64,000 nucleotides of DNA from Hirundichthys speculiger (taxonomy: Eukaryota > Chordata > Actinopteri > Beloniformes > Exocoetidae): positions 1,586,501-1,650,500 of the forward strand of contig JAGFBZ010000011.1 of NCBI GenBank assembly GCA_018398805.1. The letters are read 5' to 3'. Under the pieces are notes generated by a model. The model worked only from the letters and a program-made list of their open reading frames with translations, was not told where the DNA came from and made no database searches. The translations under genes were made by a program, and so were the position numbers. Each line of letters starts with the position of its first letter. The first letter of the stretch is position 1. Shown piece after piece: positions 15,846-28,400 of the stretch.

Positions 15846-18800
15846 ATGATGAGGACCTTGAATAAACTTCACGTAATCTTAGCTTTATTATTTGTGGTAG
15901 ACAGTTTTCAACGTTTTGAAGCTTTGCTCCGTGACAGCTGAAGGTAGGAGACTGACAGCCCCCAGCTAGAAAAACAGTACAAACCGACAGTTAGCTCGTG
16001 ATAATTGTCGGGATTTTTATCGTTATATTTGAAGCTAATGTTATAATTTCAAATTATGTTTTCAGGGTTTTTTTTTCCAATCAGCTGACTTACTTTGAAT
16101 GGATATGGCTATTGAATGTTTCTAGCTTGAACCGAGCTTGATCGCGTTCATTGTAGATGAAAACAAGAAGCTATGGGTGATTATAAGTATTTGTTTATTT
16201 TGTGTGCCTCTTCTTTATAAAACTAAAACCTCAGTAAATGGCCCCTCCAGGTTTTTTTTTTTTTTTTTTTTAAGTGAAATGCATTTAAATGTTAGTGTTG
16301 CATCAGCGTACACAAGATGAAAGTACACTATGGGTCCAAAAAAAAAAGTCACACACTAATATTTCGTTGGTCCGTCTTTAACTGCCTTTTCGATTACAGC
16401 ACGCCATGGCATCATTTTGATAAGCTTCTGCAATGTCACAACATTTATTTCCATCCAGTGTTGCATTCATTTTTCACCAAGATTTTGCATTGATGATGTT
16501 AGAGTCTGATCGCTGCGCAAAGCCTTCTTCAGCACATCCCAAAGATTCTCTATGGGGTTCAGGTCTGGACTCTGTGGTGGCCAATCCATGTGTGAAAATG
16601 ATGTCTCATGCTCCCTGAACCAGTCTTTCACAATTTGAGCCCAATGAATTCTAGCATTGTCATCTTGGAATATGCCTGTACCATCAGGGAAGAAAAAAAT
16701 CCATTGATGGAATAACCTGGTCATTCAGTATATTCAGGTAGTCAGCTGACCTCATTCTTTGAGCTCATACTGTTGCTGAACCTGGACCTGACCAACTGCA
16801 GCAACCCCAGATCAGAACACTGCCCCCACTGGCTGGTACAGTAGGCACTAGGCATGATGGGTGCATCACTTCATCTGCCTCTCTTCTTACCCTGATGCTC
16901 TCATCACTCTGGAACAGGGTCAATCTGGACTCATCAGACCACATGACCTTCTTCCATTGCTCCAGAGTCCAATCTTTATGCTCCCTAGCAAATTGAAGCC
17001 TTTTTTTCCAGTTAGCCTCACTTAAGGCTTTCTTAAGGCTACACAGCTGTTCAGTCCCAATCCATTAAGGTTCCTTTCACATTGTGTGTGTGGAAATGCT
17101 CCAACTTTCACTATTAAACACAACTGGGAATTCTACTATTTACCATTTGATTTCACCAAATGTTTAAGTGATCACTAATCATGATCATTCAAGATTTTTT
17201 TCCGACCACATTTCTTCCTCAAAGATGATGGATCCCCACTATCCTTCTAGTTTTTAATAATGGGTTGGACAGTTCTTAACCCAATTTTAGTAGTTTCAGC
17301 CATCTCCTTAGATGTTCTCTTTGCCTGATGCATGCCAATAATTTGTCCCTTGTGAAACATCAACATCTCTTCCATGACCACAGGATGTGTCTTCCAACAC
17401 GGTTGTTTAAGAAATGAGAAGCTACTCACTGCATCTGTTAGGGTTAAATAACTTAAAACAAACTAAAAAACTAAAACATAATATTAATTAATGCAGTAAT
17501 TATCCAATGGGAGGCTTTTACCTATTTGCTTAGTTAAATCCAAGTGATGACTTTTTTTTGGATGGGAAGTTTGTTTCTATAGGTTAATATATTTTGGTTT
17601 ATTATTCTTAAGAGTAACTTTTAAAACTCTGATAGTCTTTGGAAAGAAATTTCTTCACTCTGTCACTGTTTGATTTGTGAGTTATGGTGCTTAAGTGATT
17701 ACTGCTATGAAAAAATATCTGGTATACTGATTTTCTCTGTTATTTCCTTTCCTTAGAGAATGATAAGTCACTGGAGCCCACGCGGCCGGAGGATACAATT
17801 TCTGACTTGGAGAACAGCCCCAAGTTTGTAGAGTCAGAAGACCTGGACTTGCTGCCAAAGAGGCAGTTCAAGACAGCTGAGATTGCAGATGCTGTGATGG
17901 GGACTGAAATCCCAATCAATCCATCTGACATTGAATCCCTCTTTCCCAAGAATGGGAAGGACTTTCAGACTGGCTTCTCTCTGCCCTGTGATGAGAACAG
18001 CGCTCAGTGTGGCTCACCTGCTCTGACCGCAGACGGAGCATCTCTGGAGGAGACTGGACAAGAATCGGTGCAGCAGGTTAATCACTAGAACTGTAACAAC
18101 ATGGATAGGAGCTTGTTGTAGAAAATTCTAGAGAGTTAAAAACATGCTGACATACTGTCTCAACCTTGTTGCCATTTCTAATGGGCAGACTAAAAAAATC
18201 TATTATTGAATTTTTTGATCAACAGAAAAATGATCTGCAAGTGTAATGATAACAGATCAGCCATTTAAGCAACATTTAAAGCATAAATAGTGATCACTCT
18301 CTTGTGCAGCTCCAAAGTAAGTACTCCTCTTTAAAAAAAAAAAAAGCCTCTATCGTTCCAGATAAATTGGATCATTTGGTACTCAGATTTCTGTAGGACA
18401 GACTTATTTGAAAACATTAAGTAATTAAGTACAGTCCTAGTTAAAGTTTTCTATTTGAAAATCATTGTGAAGTCTGATTGTTGAGCTAAAGCTCATACAG
18501 AAATGAGTGTAGTTGTTCAGAGGTTGGCTGAGGCTTGTCTCTTTTCCTTCCAGGTCACTCTTGACGTGGTCCATGCAGACATCCCTCCAACTGAAGAGCA
18601 GAACACCACAGAGACCACCAAAACATACAAAGTGAACTGTGACAAGAGGAACATCACAGGAATGAACAGTTTCACAGTGCACGTCCTCAATGCTTCGCAG
18701 GTATTGCATGCTGTCCTCAGTACTATCCGCTGCTCAAAGCCACAGATGTGTTGGTGTGTCCAAATGTTTGATAAATAACATTTAACATATTCTTTTGAGA

Positions 18801-21800
18801 TGGGCCATCGAGAATCAAAAATTTTCTCTAATTTATTGTTTATCTTCTTTGAAATATTTTTCTATCAACCAAGTGCACTAGTCAGCCTTTAATGTCTACA
18901 AGAAATGTAATACTCTAATACTTAGAGCTTTACAAGATAAACATAAAATTTAATTGGTTAAGAACCTTACATTAGCTCAGCTGATTGTGTCATGTTCATT
19001 CACTGTGCTGAATTTGACAAACAAGTGTACAAAGGTATTTGAAAAGAAGATATAAGCAAGATTCAGGTATTGGAATAAGAACTTTAAGGCTTTTAAATTT
19101 AAGCAAATGTTTTCTTTCTTGTTTAATTGCAGTTTTCTTGTGTGTAGCACAGTTTTTGATTAAGACGTCTACGTAGTCAAAGATCTGCAGTAGATAGATG
19201 AAGTTTGGGATGCAAGGCGTCTCTGGTGAAGAGAGAGATACAGTAAACACTTCAGATCTTTCATTGTATTCTTAATTGTTACTACACCAAACCATGATCC
19301 TTGAGAGAAGACGTTTTGCCATAATCTGCACTCTGGGCGAGCACATCCCTACATTGTTGTAATCTTCATATAAAATGAAATAAAACTCCAAAGGAGACGA
19401 TTTCTAATCTGTTACATATTCCTCACTTCTTTCAGGACCTGATGGAGTTCCTCAACGCTAACAGCACAGAGTGCTCGGTGGTGCTGTTCTTCACAGCCTG
19501 GTGCCAGTTCTCAGCCAACCTGGCCCCTCACTTCAATGCCCTGCCCCGTGTTTTTCCCAGTATGCATTTCCTGGCACTGGATGCTTCACAGCACAGCAGG
19601 TGAACAGCCAGGTCTTTCTGATGTTACTATATTTCAGCTGACCCACGGTGAAAGCTAGTCCTTTAAAGTCGTGTGAAGGCATTTTTTATTTTCTTAACCT
19701 TATTTTTGCCTGGTAGATACACCTGTATTTCCAGCTAGTTCTTTACATTAGGTAAGCATAAATAATTTAGGTTTTTGTTGAAAAATGTTGGGTTATGTCT
19801 ATGCATATATGAGCAGAAATAGTAGTTTGTACTTTTATGCATCATTAATTGTGCCTAAGGTGCATTTATTTTGAAAAATTGAAACCTGATGCAATGTAAG
19901 AGTGCAGCTGCCAAGTGTGTATAGCTTCAGATGTGGCAGTGATCAAAACAAGCTTAGTTTGACTTTCACTGGTTGCATTCGCTCAAGGACGGTTGATTCT
20001 TGCGTCAAAATGTTTAGATTATTCCAGAAAAAACCTGATGTTATCATCTAATTTTCACAGCCATAGATCATTTACCACAGTCAGGGTGTAAAGACAGTTT
20101 CAACAATTATAACAATAACTTTTTTCATTGAAAAACCTGTGTTCTCCTTTCAGCATGCTCTGGTTGTTTGGAACATACCAAGTGTTGAGCAGAAGCAAGA
20201 GAAAAAATCTAACTTTTTAATTTTTCTACATGCTTCTTGAACGACAACTTAGATTGGCCTCATAAATGAAAGATTTTTTTTAAATTGCACTCACAGTAAT
20301 AAGTGTGGAAAGAATCTAATCTTTTAATTCACTGCCTCTTTGCTGAATTCTGTGTGTGTGTATGTGTGTGCATGTCTCTTGTCAGATAGGAGAGGCTACA
20401 GCTTTGAACCTCAAAGGCAGTTGAGCGTTCATCAGTTTTCTCTTTATATATTTGGTTCAAGGGGTATGAACAGAGGCGGTCCTAGCTAATTTTGTGCCCT
20501 GGATGAAATTCCCAGACTAATAAGCCTGTGTGAACTTGCACTGGTGTTGTAAACACAAACTAGCCTACTGGTGAAATGCTAGCTGCTAGTTCAGCAAAGC
20601 TAAAAAACAAATACAGTCGTCTTCTGTGGCTAAGTAGCAACATATTAGCAAGAGGATGATACATAGTGTATAGGCTACTGTTTCATTACATGCAAAATTA
20701 ACGTCACTCATAGAGACCTGCATAACTTTATCTTTTGAACGTTTCTCCTCTTCTTCTTCCTTCTCTTCCTGAACTGGGCACCTGTATTTTTGGTCGTTTG
20801 TCCATGATGCAGCAGGCTCAGATTCCTGTTTTTTTTTTTTTTTACATTTTACATAGATATTTATTGGGTTATGTCATAACCCAATAAATTTAATAATATC
20901 TATGTCAATTTCATGAATGAAAGACAATTTATTTGGAAGTAGCAGTTTGTGTTGTGTGGCCTGGGTTCATGAGAGGTCAGTCTACTACCCCCCCCCCCCC
21001 CCTTTGCTTTTCCTCTGACAGTGAGACTCAACCTGCTCACAACCTCTGCAGTTGAATTGATCCCCCTCTCATCTCCCCCCTGCCTTTTCTTCTGACACAC
21101 ACAATGTGTTTACATTACTCTCAGCAGCGAGTTGACATGATAGTAGGGGCACCCCAGCGCCTACGCTACTAACTTGACGTGGAAATGAACGGTATTAGTC
21201 TAGAAAACTAGCGTTTTTTTTGTTTTTTTTTTTTTGTTTTTTTTAAGGGTGCTTGTGCGCCCCAAAATAGATTGCACCCTGGGCGGTTGCCCACATTGCC
21301 CATAGCAAGAACCGCCCCTGGGTATGAAGGAAAAAAAAAACCTTGGCACTGCCCCCCTAACAGCAGGAAAACGGTAATGGAGAAGAGTTTAGACAGACAG
21401 CACTGTTGTTTATCTAGAGAGGATGCTTGGAATATATTGTCCCTTTGCATTAATGCATATTAAACACACACACAATAAATCTATATCAATCCATCTCCTC
21501 CACCAGTCTCTCCACAAGGTTTGGGACAGTGGCAGTTCCCAACATCCTGTTGTTCCAGGGGGCCAAACCCATGGCTCGCTTCAACCACACAGACAGAACC
21601 CTGGAGACACTCACCTCTTTCATCACTAACCAGACAGGTAGAAATGCGACAGAGAATGTACTTTATGTTTCAAATCGCAATTAAACTGTTCTGCAGGCAG
21701 TCGTAAAGCTGTTTGTTTGATCCATTGCTCCAGATTTCAGCTTTCTCTCACAGGAAATGCAGACTCAGTCCTGATTTAGTTCTGACTGGTCTGCTACGCT

Positions 21801-22185
21801 TCTCATTGGTCAGTTGTATGACCACATTCAGTGAAAGGACAATTAAGGAAAATGACCTTCTGTGTTGACTGATATTTGTGCACTACTTTGCAACTAATGC
21901 TCAACGATAAGAGATCAACATCATATTCCTTGATTACTCATTTAGCAATCTTGGAGTCCAGTTTACGAAAAATGCCTTTCTATTTCAGGGTTTGAAGCCA
22001 GTCCAGACAGAAATGTGACAGACACTGACCGCCAGGGCCCCCTCCCCAGTGTTCCCGTGAAGGGTATCGACTGGCTGCTGGTCTTCTCCATCCTCTTCAT
22101 CACAGGCTTTACTCTGTACGCCATCCTGCGGGCAGACAGCATCCGCTGGCTTATACCTGGACAGGAACATGAGCATCAGGACTGA
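15846..22185 (+). CDS. txndc15: TXNDC15, thioredoxin-domain transmembrane protein
   Basis: Exons: 15846-15930 (tentative), 17757-18076, 18554-18700, 19436-19599, 21507-21637, 21989-22185 (stop 22183-22185); 347 residues in total, human about 360. Exon 1 gives a signal peptide (VILALLFVV core). Its donor (CTCC/GTGACA) is weak but is the best phase-1 choice for joining to exon 2. Exons 2-3 are an acidic lumenal region ending NCDKRNITG. The thioredoxin-like domain follows ([20 protein letters not shown], then [19 protein letters not shown]). The usual CxxC is a single Cys (WCQFS), as in the human protein. Several N-glycosylation motifs (NNT-type, NRT, NQT) are visible. One membrane helix ([19 protein letters not shown]) precedes the conserved tail [15 protein letters not shown]. 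In mammals the gene is linked to ciliogenesis and Meckel-Gruber syndrome. Confidence 0.95.
16324..17570 (-). mobile_element. Tc1-type transposon relic (DD36E spacing) in TXNDC15 intron 1
   Basis: Imperfect terminal inverted repeats: CTATGGGTCCAAAAAAAAAA at 16328 and, on the other strand, CTTCCCATCCAAAAAAAAGTCATC near 17568, both followed by GTCAc/t. The transposase is on the minus strand. The N-terminal helix-turn-helix frame is at 17247-17429 ([16 protein letters not shown]). The catalytic part is at 16467-16724 and reads [12 protein letters not shown] and [14 protein letters not shown], with 36 residues between the second Asp and the Glu. The frames are split by stops and gaps, so no full transposase can be made. 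It is inserted in TXNDC15 intron 1, opposite to the gene. Confidence 0.85.
20471..21320. mobile_element. Non-autonomous hAT-type element with 8-bp TSD, in TXNDC15 intron 4
   Basis: Starts CAGAGGCGGTCCT and ends with the inverse of CAGGGGCGGTTCT. It is flanked on both sides by GGTATGAA (20463-20470 and 21321-21328), a perfect 8-bp target-site duplication as made by hAT transposases. About 850 bp with no coding capacity. Inside are a C-run (20990-21002), an internal palindrome centred on 20874 and T-runs near 21214-21244. Confidence 0.85.
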
Positions 22186-22262
22186 AAACCGACTGCAAGT
22201 CGAGAAAGATGTGAATAATTACTTTTTGAAACTTGAAATTTACTCATGGTGTTGCTGTTTGA

Positions 22263-22268
22263 AATAAA
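22263..22268 (+). terminator. TXNDC15 polyadenylation signal
   Basis: AATAAA 78 bases after the TXNDC15 stop codon; this makes a very short 3' UTR. A run of about 22 A residues lies at 22440-22462, too far down to be the tail of this gene. Confidence 0.7.
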
Positions 22269-22626
22269 ATAATTGACCTGTAGTGCTGTATATTTTTTAA
22301 AAACATCTGATTTGTTTTTGAATTTAAATTTTATGACTGATGATTCTGTTTGAGAAGTCAAAATTGTTAGCTTTTTGTTGATTTCTCATCGGTGCCTTTT
22401 GGTAGATGCGCAGTTGTTATCCTTGAGTGTGACGGTACAAAAAAAAAAAAAAAAAAAAAAAAGAACAATCATGTAACAAGATGATGGAAACACTGTTGGA
22501 GCAGGATCAGGCCTCTACGCCGCAGAACTGAAGGGTGATAGTTCAAGACCAGGACTGACTCTTTACCTCGACCACCAGGATCCAGAAGCGCTGTTTGCAA
22601 CTCTATAGGTACCTGCTTTGTGCAAC

Positions 22627-23060
22627 GGAGTATTAGGGTCACACTGAGAAAAAAAATTAGGACAATGATTTTTTTTTTTTCCCATTCCTTACTTACAGAA
22701 TAAAGTCGAAATGTCGAGAATAAAATTGAAATGCATTTTCCAGAATTCCAGAATCGGTGTAGTTTCTTTTTCTGAATAGGTGCGATTTCAGACACAGTGT
22801 CTTCAAAGTACGAATACTTATTAATAATACTGTGTCTATGCGCTAAAAGTGAAATAATTTCCTTTTTGCTAAAGCCCACTCTGAAGTACAAGGTCACAAG
22901 TTTATTAACACTTGATATTATGTTAGAAGAGTAAAGCTGGTTTGAATACATCTTTAGACTACTTTATTCTCGACATTTTGACTTTATTCTCTAAGTGAGG
23001 AGTGGGGGAAAAAAAATCATTGTCAACAATTTTTTTTCTCAGTGTGGCCCTAATTACTCC
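22627..23060. mobile_element. MITE with about 100-bp terminal inverted repeats
   Basis: The left arm begins GGAGTATTAGGGTCACACTG and the right arm, read in reverse complement, GGAGTAATTAGGGCCACACT. The similarity continues through GACAATGATTTTTTTT and on to AATAAAGTCGAAATGTCGAG. Centre about 230 bp, no ORF of note. The superfamily was not determined because the target duplication is unclear. Confidence 0.7.
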
Positions 23061-24440
23061 ACCGTAGCTTTGTCATCTGTTTTTCAGTTTTAAAACATGA
23101 TGGTTGTAAAGCTGGGCCCGATTTTTTTGTTTTTGTTTTACTGTTACCATTTTAAATGTTGCAAGCAATCACGACTCTCTTGAATCTCTTAAAATAGAAG
23201 ATCTGATGACCAAACAGAGGTAATAAATGTCGTCCATGTATTATGATAATACATGGAAGAATGTGTTAATACTGAAGTAAATGTTTGACCGTTAAGGAAA
23301 GGGGTGTCCATTTCCAGGATTTGGACACCTCTGGTTAGGAGAATAAGTAGATATTAAAATTAATTTTATCTTGATCTACTCCCTGTGGAGGTTAGAGACA
23401 CAAATTTGGTAACTCAAAATTCAGTTTTATGTTTTATGTATGGCTTAAACAGGAGGAGCCAATTAATATCTGTTGACCTCATGATTTTTCCAGTAGTGTC
23501 ATCTTTATGCCATTTATGATTTCAGTACAGGAGTAATTCAGATTCAAATCACTGTCAACTTGGGTATGTGACTCCAGAGGAGGTATTTTCTACCACTTAA
23601 TCCATCACTCTTTTCAAAACGGCACAAAATACTGTTTTCAACATATCAAACTAAATATGCTGCAGGAATGGGTTTCCCTGTGGCTCAGTGGGTGGTCTAC
23701 CATATTGTGTTTTGATCTTTTGATCTTCAGACTGCAATTGAAGACAGCAACTACCTTTTCATTGTGAAATTACTGAACAGCTTTCATTCCACTTTTCTGT
23801 CACACCAGCTAGTAACAAACATCGACTGTAAATGTAAAGGTCAAAAAAAGCCCAAGCTTACACATGTGGAAGTAGGGGAAGCAAAACATTTAATTTTAAT
23901 CTTGGGAAATGGCTACGGTTCAACCTAAAAGAACAGGTGAAAAATCGGTCCAAAGACCAGCAGGACTTTTGCCTTGAGGAAATATTTTATTTAGATTGAG
24001 AGTAGAAAAAGACTACATGTCCCACAAGAGGTCACACCATAGCATTTAAAGCACCACAGACTACTGCAAAATATATGTAAAAAGTCCTGCTAAACTACTG
24101 ATGTTATTTCTGTTAATGGCCAATTTTCAGCATCCGCAATGTTATTAAGAAAACTGACATTTGAAAATAATAGCAAATGAAATTAAATAACCTAAGGTAT
24201 GTTATGTTTAGTATGGGAGGTTAGGATACCTCGCTTTGTGAAACGAAAAATTCCCAGAGTTTCCCCTGAGTTCAGAATGAACATATTCGGAGTTTCTACA
24301 TATCCCGCTCTCAAAAATAGACCCCAGTTCATCTCCACTATCTTGGACTTACTGCCCTTCATGAACGGTTGCAGACATATCTGGACACATGTGCTTCAGT
24401 AACTTAAAAACATCACAACTCCGATATCAGAGAACATTAA
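23061..24440. other. Intergenic, between TXNDC15 and NOP16
   Basis: The two genes converge here, tail to tail. I see no coding similarity and no recognisable transposon ends in this AT-rich stretch. Confidence 0.5.
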
Positions 24441-25403
24441 TATTTATTTTTAAACAAAGGTTTAAAGCGCAATGTTTTAATTCCGCAGCCCTAAATTCAA
24501 TAAAATAAACTGGGTCAACTGTTTACAAATGAGATTTTCAGAGCACTGTCACTTAAAACAGTTCACATCTCCACCACAGTGGCAAATATGATGTTTGATC
24601 TTTTTAATACCCAAATGTGCACCTTTACACACCTTTTTTTTTTTAAAAAAAAAAAATGGTTTTAGGTTGAAAATGCCAGTTTCAGGGAAACAATATTCTA
24701 CATTTGAGATTCTCCAAATGTATCATTTAGTCCTCAACACTTGTTAAAGAACATGGTTTTTTCTTCAAACGCTCCACCTCCTGAAAATGTTGCGGCTAAA
24801 ACATTTGGTGTACACATAAATGGTACTTTTACCATCTGCTGAAGTTATATGATCCAGAAATGGGAAAAAAAAAATCCAGTCTAACTCCAATCTTCCTTTT
24901 AGATAATTACTCCTCTTTACAACTGGACATAAGTATTTTGCTGCCGTGGTCTCATGTAGATATTTTACACTGAACAACCTGTTCATTAGATAAATTGAAA
25001 ACTACACAGCAAATCCTCCAACAGTGAGACCAGATGCTGATCAGGACGATGCAGAAAATGCTGCAATAAAACACCAGGCAAGCCGATGAGCTGAAAACAT
25101 TTAAAAGACAAAGGAAAAATAGTCATATTTGACTTTCTTAACACATGCTTTAAGGTGAATTCATGAGAATAAAATGGTAACATGACAAATAAATGATCTT
25201 GACATGACTTGAAGGACATGAACCAGTGAGATATGTTCCATCCCGTGACGAGAAGCCAAGATCCCGTCGGTCCTTAAACTCCACAGTCCTGTTGGAGTTG
25301 AATCAGCTGCTGTTCAAATGCTGGACCTTTTTAACAGTCTTAATGTCCTGTATTTACACCTTCACTGTCATGATATCCAGCGCAGAGCATCCTGAGGATC
25401 CAC
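24441..25403 (-). other. Probable NOP16 3' UTR
   Basis: Downstream of the NOP16 stop on the minus strand. The first clear AATAAA on that strand is at about 24443-24448; an ATTAAA variant occurs near 24603. The exact 3' end is not decided by the sequence. Confidence 0.35.
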
Positions 25404-28400
25404 CTACTGAACCATTGGCTCTGGAGCACTAAGGGACTCGATGAATGCGTCGTAATGCTGTGGATGGCAGCGCTTGTACTCGTTGATTTTCCTCTTGATC
25501 TGTTTGGGCGTGTCCTGGTAGTAGTTCTTCTCATCTCTGGCCATCGCCTGCAGAGAAAGAGGAAGAATACCACGCAAAGTTAGTCAAAACTGAAGAAATG
25601 TGTTAGTTTTTAATCCTTCACTGAAAACACAACACCTATTGGTTGATTCCTTCTTATTTTCAGTTGCCTGTCTTTAACATTACTGTTTATTTGTTGACAT
25701 GGCTCCTGTTTTAATAAAGTTTTTAATACTTTGGACAACTTAGGATTTCCTGCCAAATCTTCACTGTTGTTAGAAGTGCAGTAGCATTATCAAGTAAATT
25801 AATAAATAAATTCAACATTCTTCACACGTTTTCCATTCACACAACCTGTTCTTGCTATAAATGTAATAATCAGATCAGTCAATTTTGTGCAAAAGTGTCA
25901 AATAACACATGCCTGCAACTCTTTTTATGCGAGTATACGCAGAGCCTGAAGTAGAAAGCCAGAATTACCTAATTAAGTGGAAAATTGCAGTTTTGATGTC
26001 TACTGATTGTATCTCTAGCCCCCCCTCCCCCAAGCCAGCTTTCTCAGAGAAAGCAAGGCTTTGTTGAACTTGCTTTATACTATACCCATGAGGTCTGATT
26101 TTCCTCTCTGGGATGTCGTCTGTCTTCTCTCACCTCACTGAGCCAGGACCTTTGCCCAGACTCTCCTAAGACACCCTAGCAACAGATGGCTCCACTGTTG
26201 CTAGGGTGTCTCAGGAGAGTCTGGGAAAAGGTCCTGGCTCAGTTTCTGACTTGTGCCATGCTCACATTGCTGTTTGCTCATGGATTTTGGACAAATCTTT
26301 CTTTCTTTGCCTCGTACATATCAGAATTAATTTACATGAAAACACTTGGATTATTTTGGCCTTTTACACACACAACAGCTACATTTTAAGAGCCTCAAAA
26401 TATTGTTTTAAATTAATCCCAGGACGATAATCTCTCGATACCAACACTGTGTTTTTTTAGACAACCTAAAAGCAACTTTGATGGAAATGTCATCGACCCA
26501 CCTCTAATCTAACTGGTAAAGCTGCACAAATGATTTTATTATTCAGATATCAGTTTTGGTCAGTGTGACTATTTGGGTTGGTCTTTGCTTGATGGGAATA
26601 TGAGCCCATGAAATTTAGAAGATATTCCCTTAAAAAAAAAAAAAAAAAAAAAAAATCAAAGTATTGTTGGACTCCCGTTCTGGTTGCATTTGTGTGGTTT
26701 TATAGCACAATGTCACACACCAACATCATGAGACAGCTCACTTTTACAGATGACATCCTGGCAGAGGAGATTAGAAGACTCAAGAAAGTAATTCTGGAAG
26801 AAAATAATACCAGAGACTGGCTGTGCAAGAGCCAAAACAATAATGAATCTCGGATAGTGTCGTAAAGGGGATTTAGCCTCCAGCCTACAGGTGGCGCCTC
26901 TGAGCTAAAAGGAGAAAAAGCTCCTCCGCCCCGTCAACAACAACCATAACAACAATGGCGGACTGCAGGGTCACGTTCGTCCTGCAGAAGCTACTGAGCT
27001 TGTTGGACCTACTGCAACAAAATGTTCTGCTCCTCTACATCTACAGCGAGCAGAAACGACTCCTAAACAATAACATACGCCACATACTATTAGATTCACC
27101 GCGGGAAACATTAAGAAGGGCAGCCAGGAGGAGGTTTTGGGTGAGACCCGGGAGAAGCAGCAACTGGTGGGACAACTTTGCCAGCGGCGTTGTGGCGGAC
27201 AGCGAATGGAGAGAGAAGTTCCGCATGTCCAGAGACTCTCTCGTCGCCCTGACCGAAGAACTTCGCCCGTATATCGAAGGACAGAGGACCAAAATGAGAG
27301 CGCCGATTGACACGCTGAAAAAAGTCGCGTTGACGCTCTATACTACTTGAGTGACGAGGGGAGGATACGAAAAACCGCTAACGCTTTCGGCGTGTCGCGG
27401 CAGGCGGTGTCTGTTATTGTCAGGCAGACGTGTAAAGCCGTCGCCATCCACCTCGGTCCAAAATACATCAAGCTGCCTTTAACGGAGTCCGAGGCAGTGG
27501 AGCTGGTTCTGGGCTTCCATCGTGCTCGCGGTTTGCCGCAGTGTTTGGGGGCGGTCGACGGGACGCACATAGAAATCAAACAACCCTCTGCCAACTCCAT
27601 GGACTACCTGAACGGGAGAGGCAGGTACTCCCTTAATGTACAAGCCGTCTGCGACTACAGGTACAGATTCATGGATGTCGTTGTCAAGTGGCCTGGGAGT
27701 GTGCACGACGCACGGATCTTTTTTAATTCAAAGGTAAACTCGTATTTAAATAACGGCAAGATCCCTCCCCTGAAAAAAGCAGATTGTGGATGAAGAAGAG
27801 GCTATACCAGTTTTTCTTCTTGGTGACCAAGGCTATCCGTTGCTGCCTTTCCTTATGACAGATTATTCAAATGCTGGTTCTACACCTCAGGAACAGCACT
27901 TTGGACCAGTGTTTGAGTCGAGCACACAAGGTCATCGAGTGTGCTTTCGGTCGCCTCAAGGCCAGATTTGCTGCTCTGAAAAGGCCGATGGACATCAACA
28001 TGGAAGACCTACCCAATGTCATTTACGCCTGCTTTGTTCTCCATAATTACTGTGAGGCCAGTAAGGAGACAGTGGATGAAGACTCTGTGTTGGGAACAAT
28101 ACAAACTGACAAAGACTCCCAGCCTCTCACACAACACCACAGATACCCCTCAGACTGGAATGAAGAGGAGGCAAAGAGAGTCAGGAGGGTGCTCACCAAA
28201 TACCTGGACCATTAACGCTGAAAGACAGTATACAAGTGGCGTGTGAAAATAAATGACTGAAATCACTGCTAGAACACTTTACAGAAAATACAATCAGAAT
28301 TATAATGATATATAATAATATAATATATGTGGCACAACTCCCAGTCAACAGAATGTTAACATCTGGTTGTATTATTGTCCAATATGACATGTAGTTCGAA

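Noticed and set aside
22469..22951. 160-codon minus-strand frame downstream of TXNDC15
   Set aside because: About half of it lies inside an inverted-repeat MITE; no recognisable domain.
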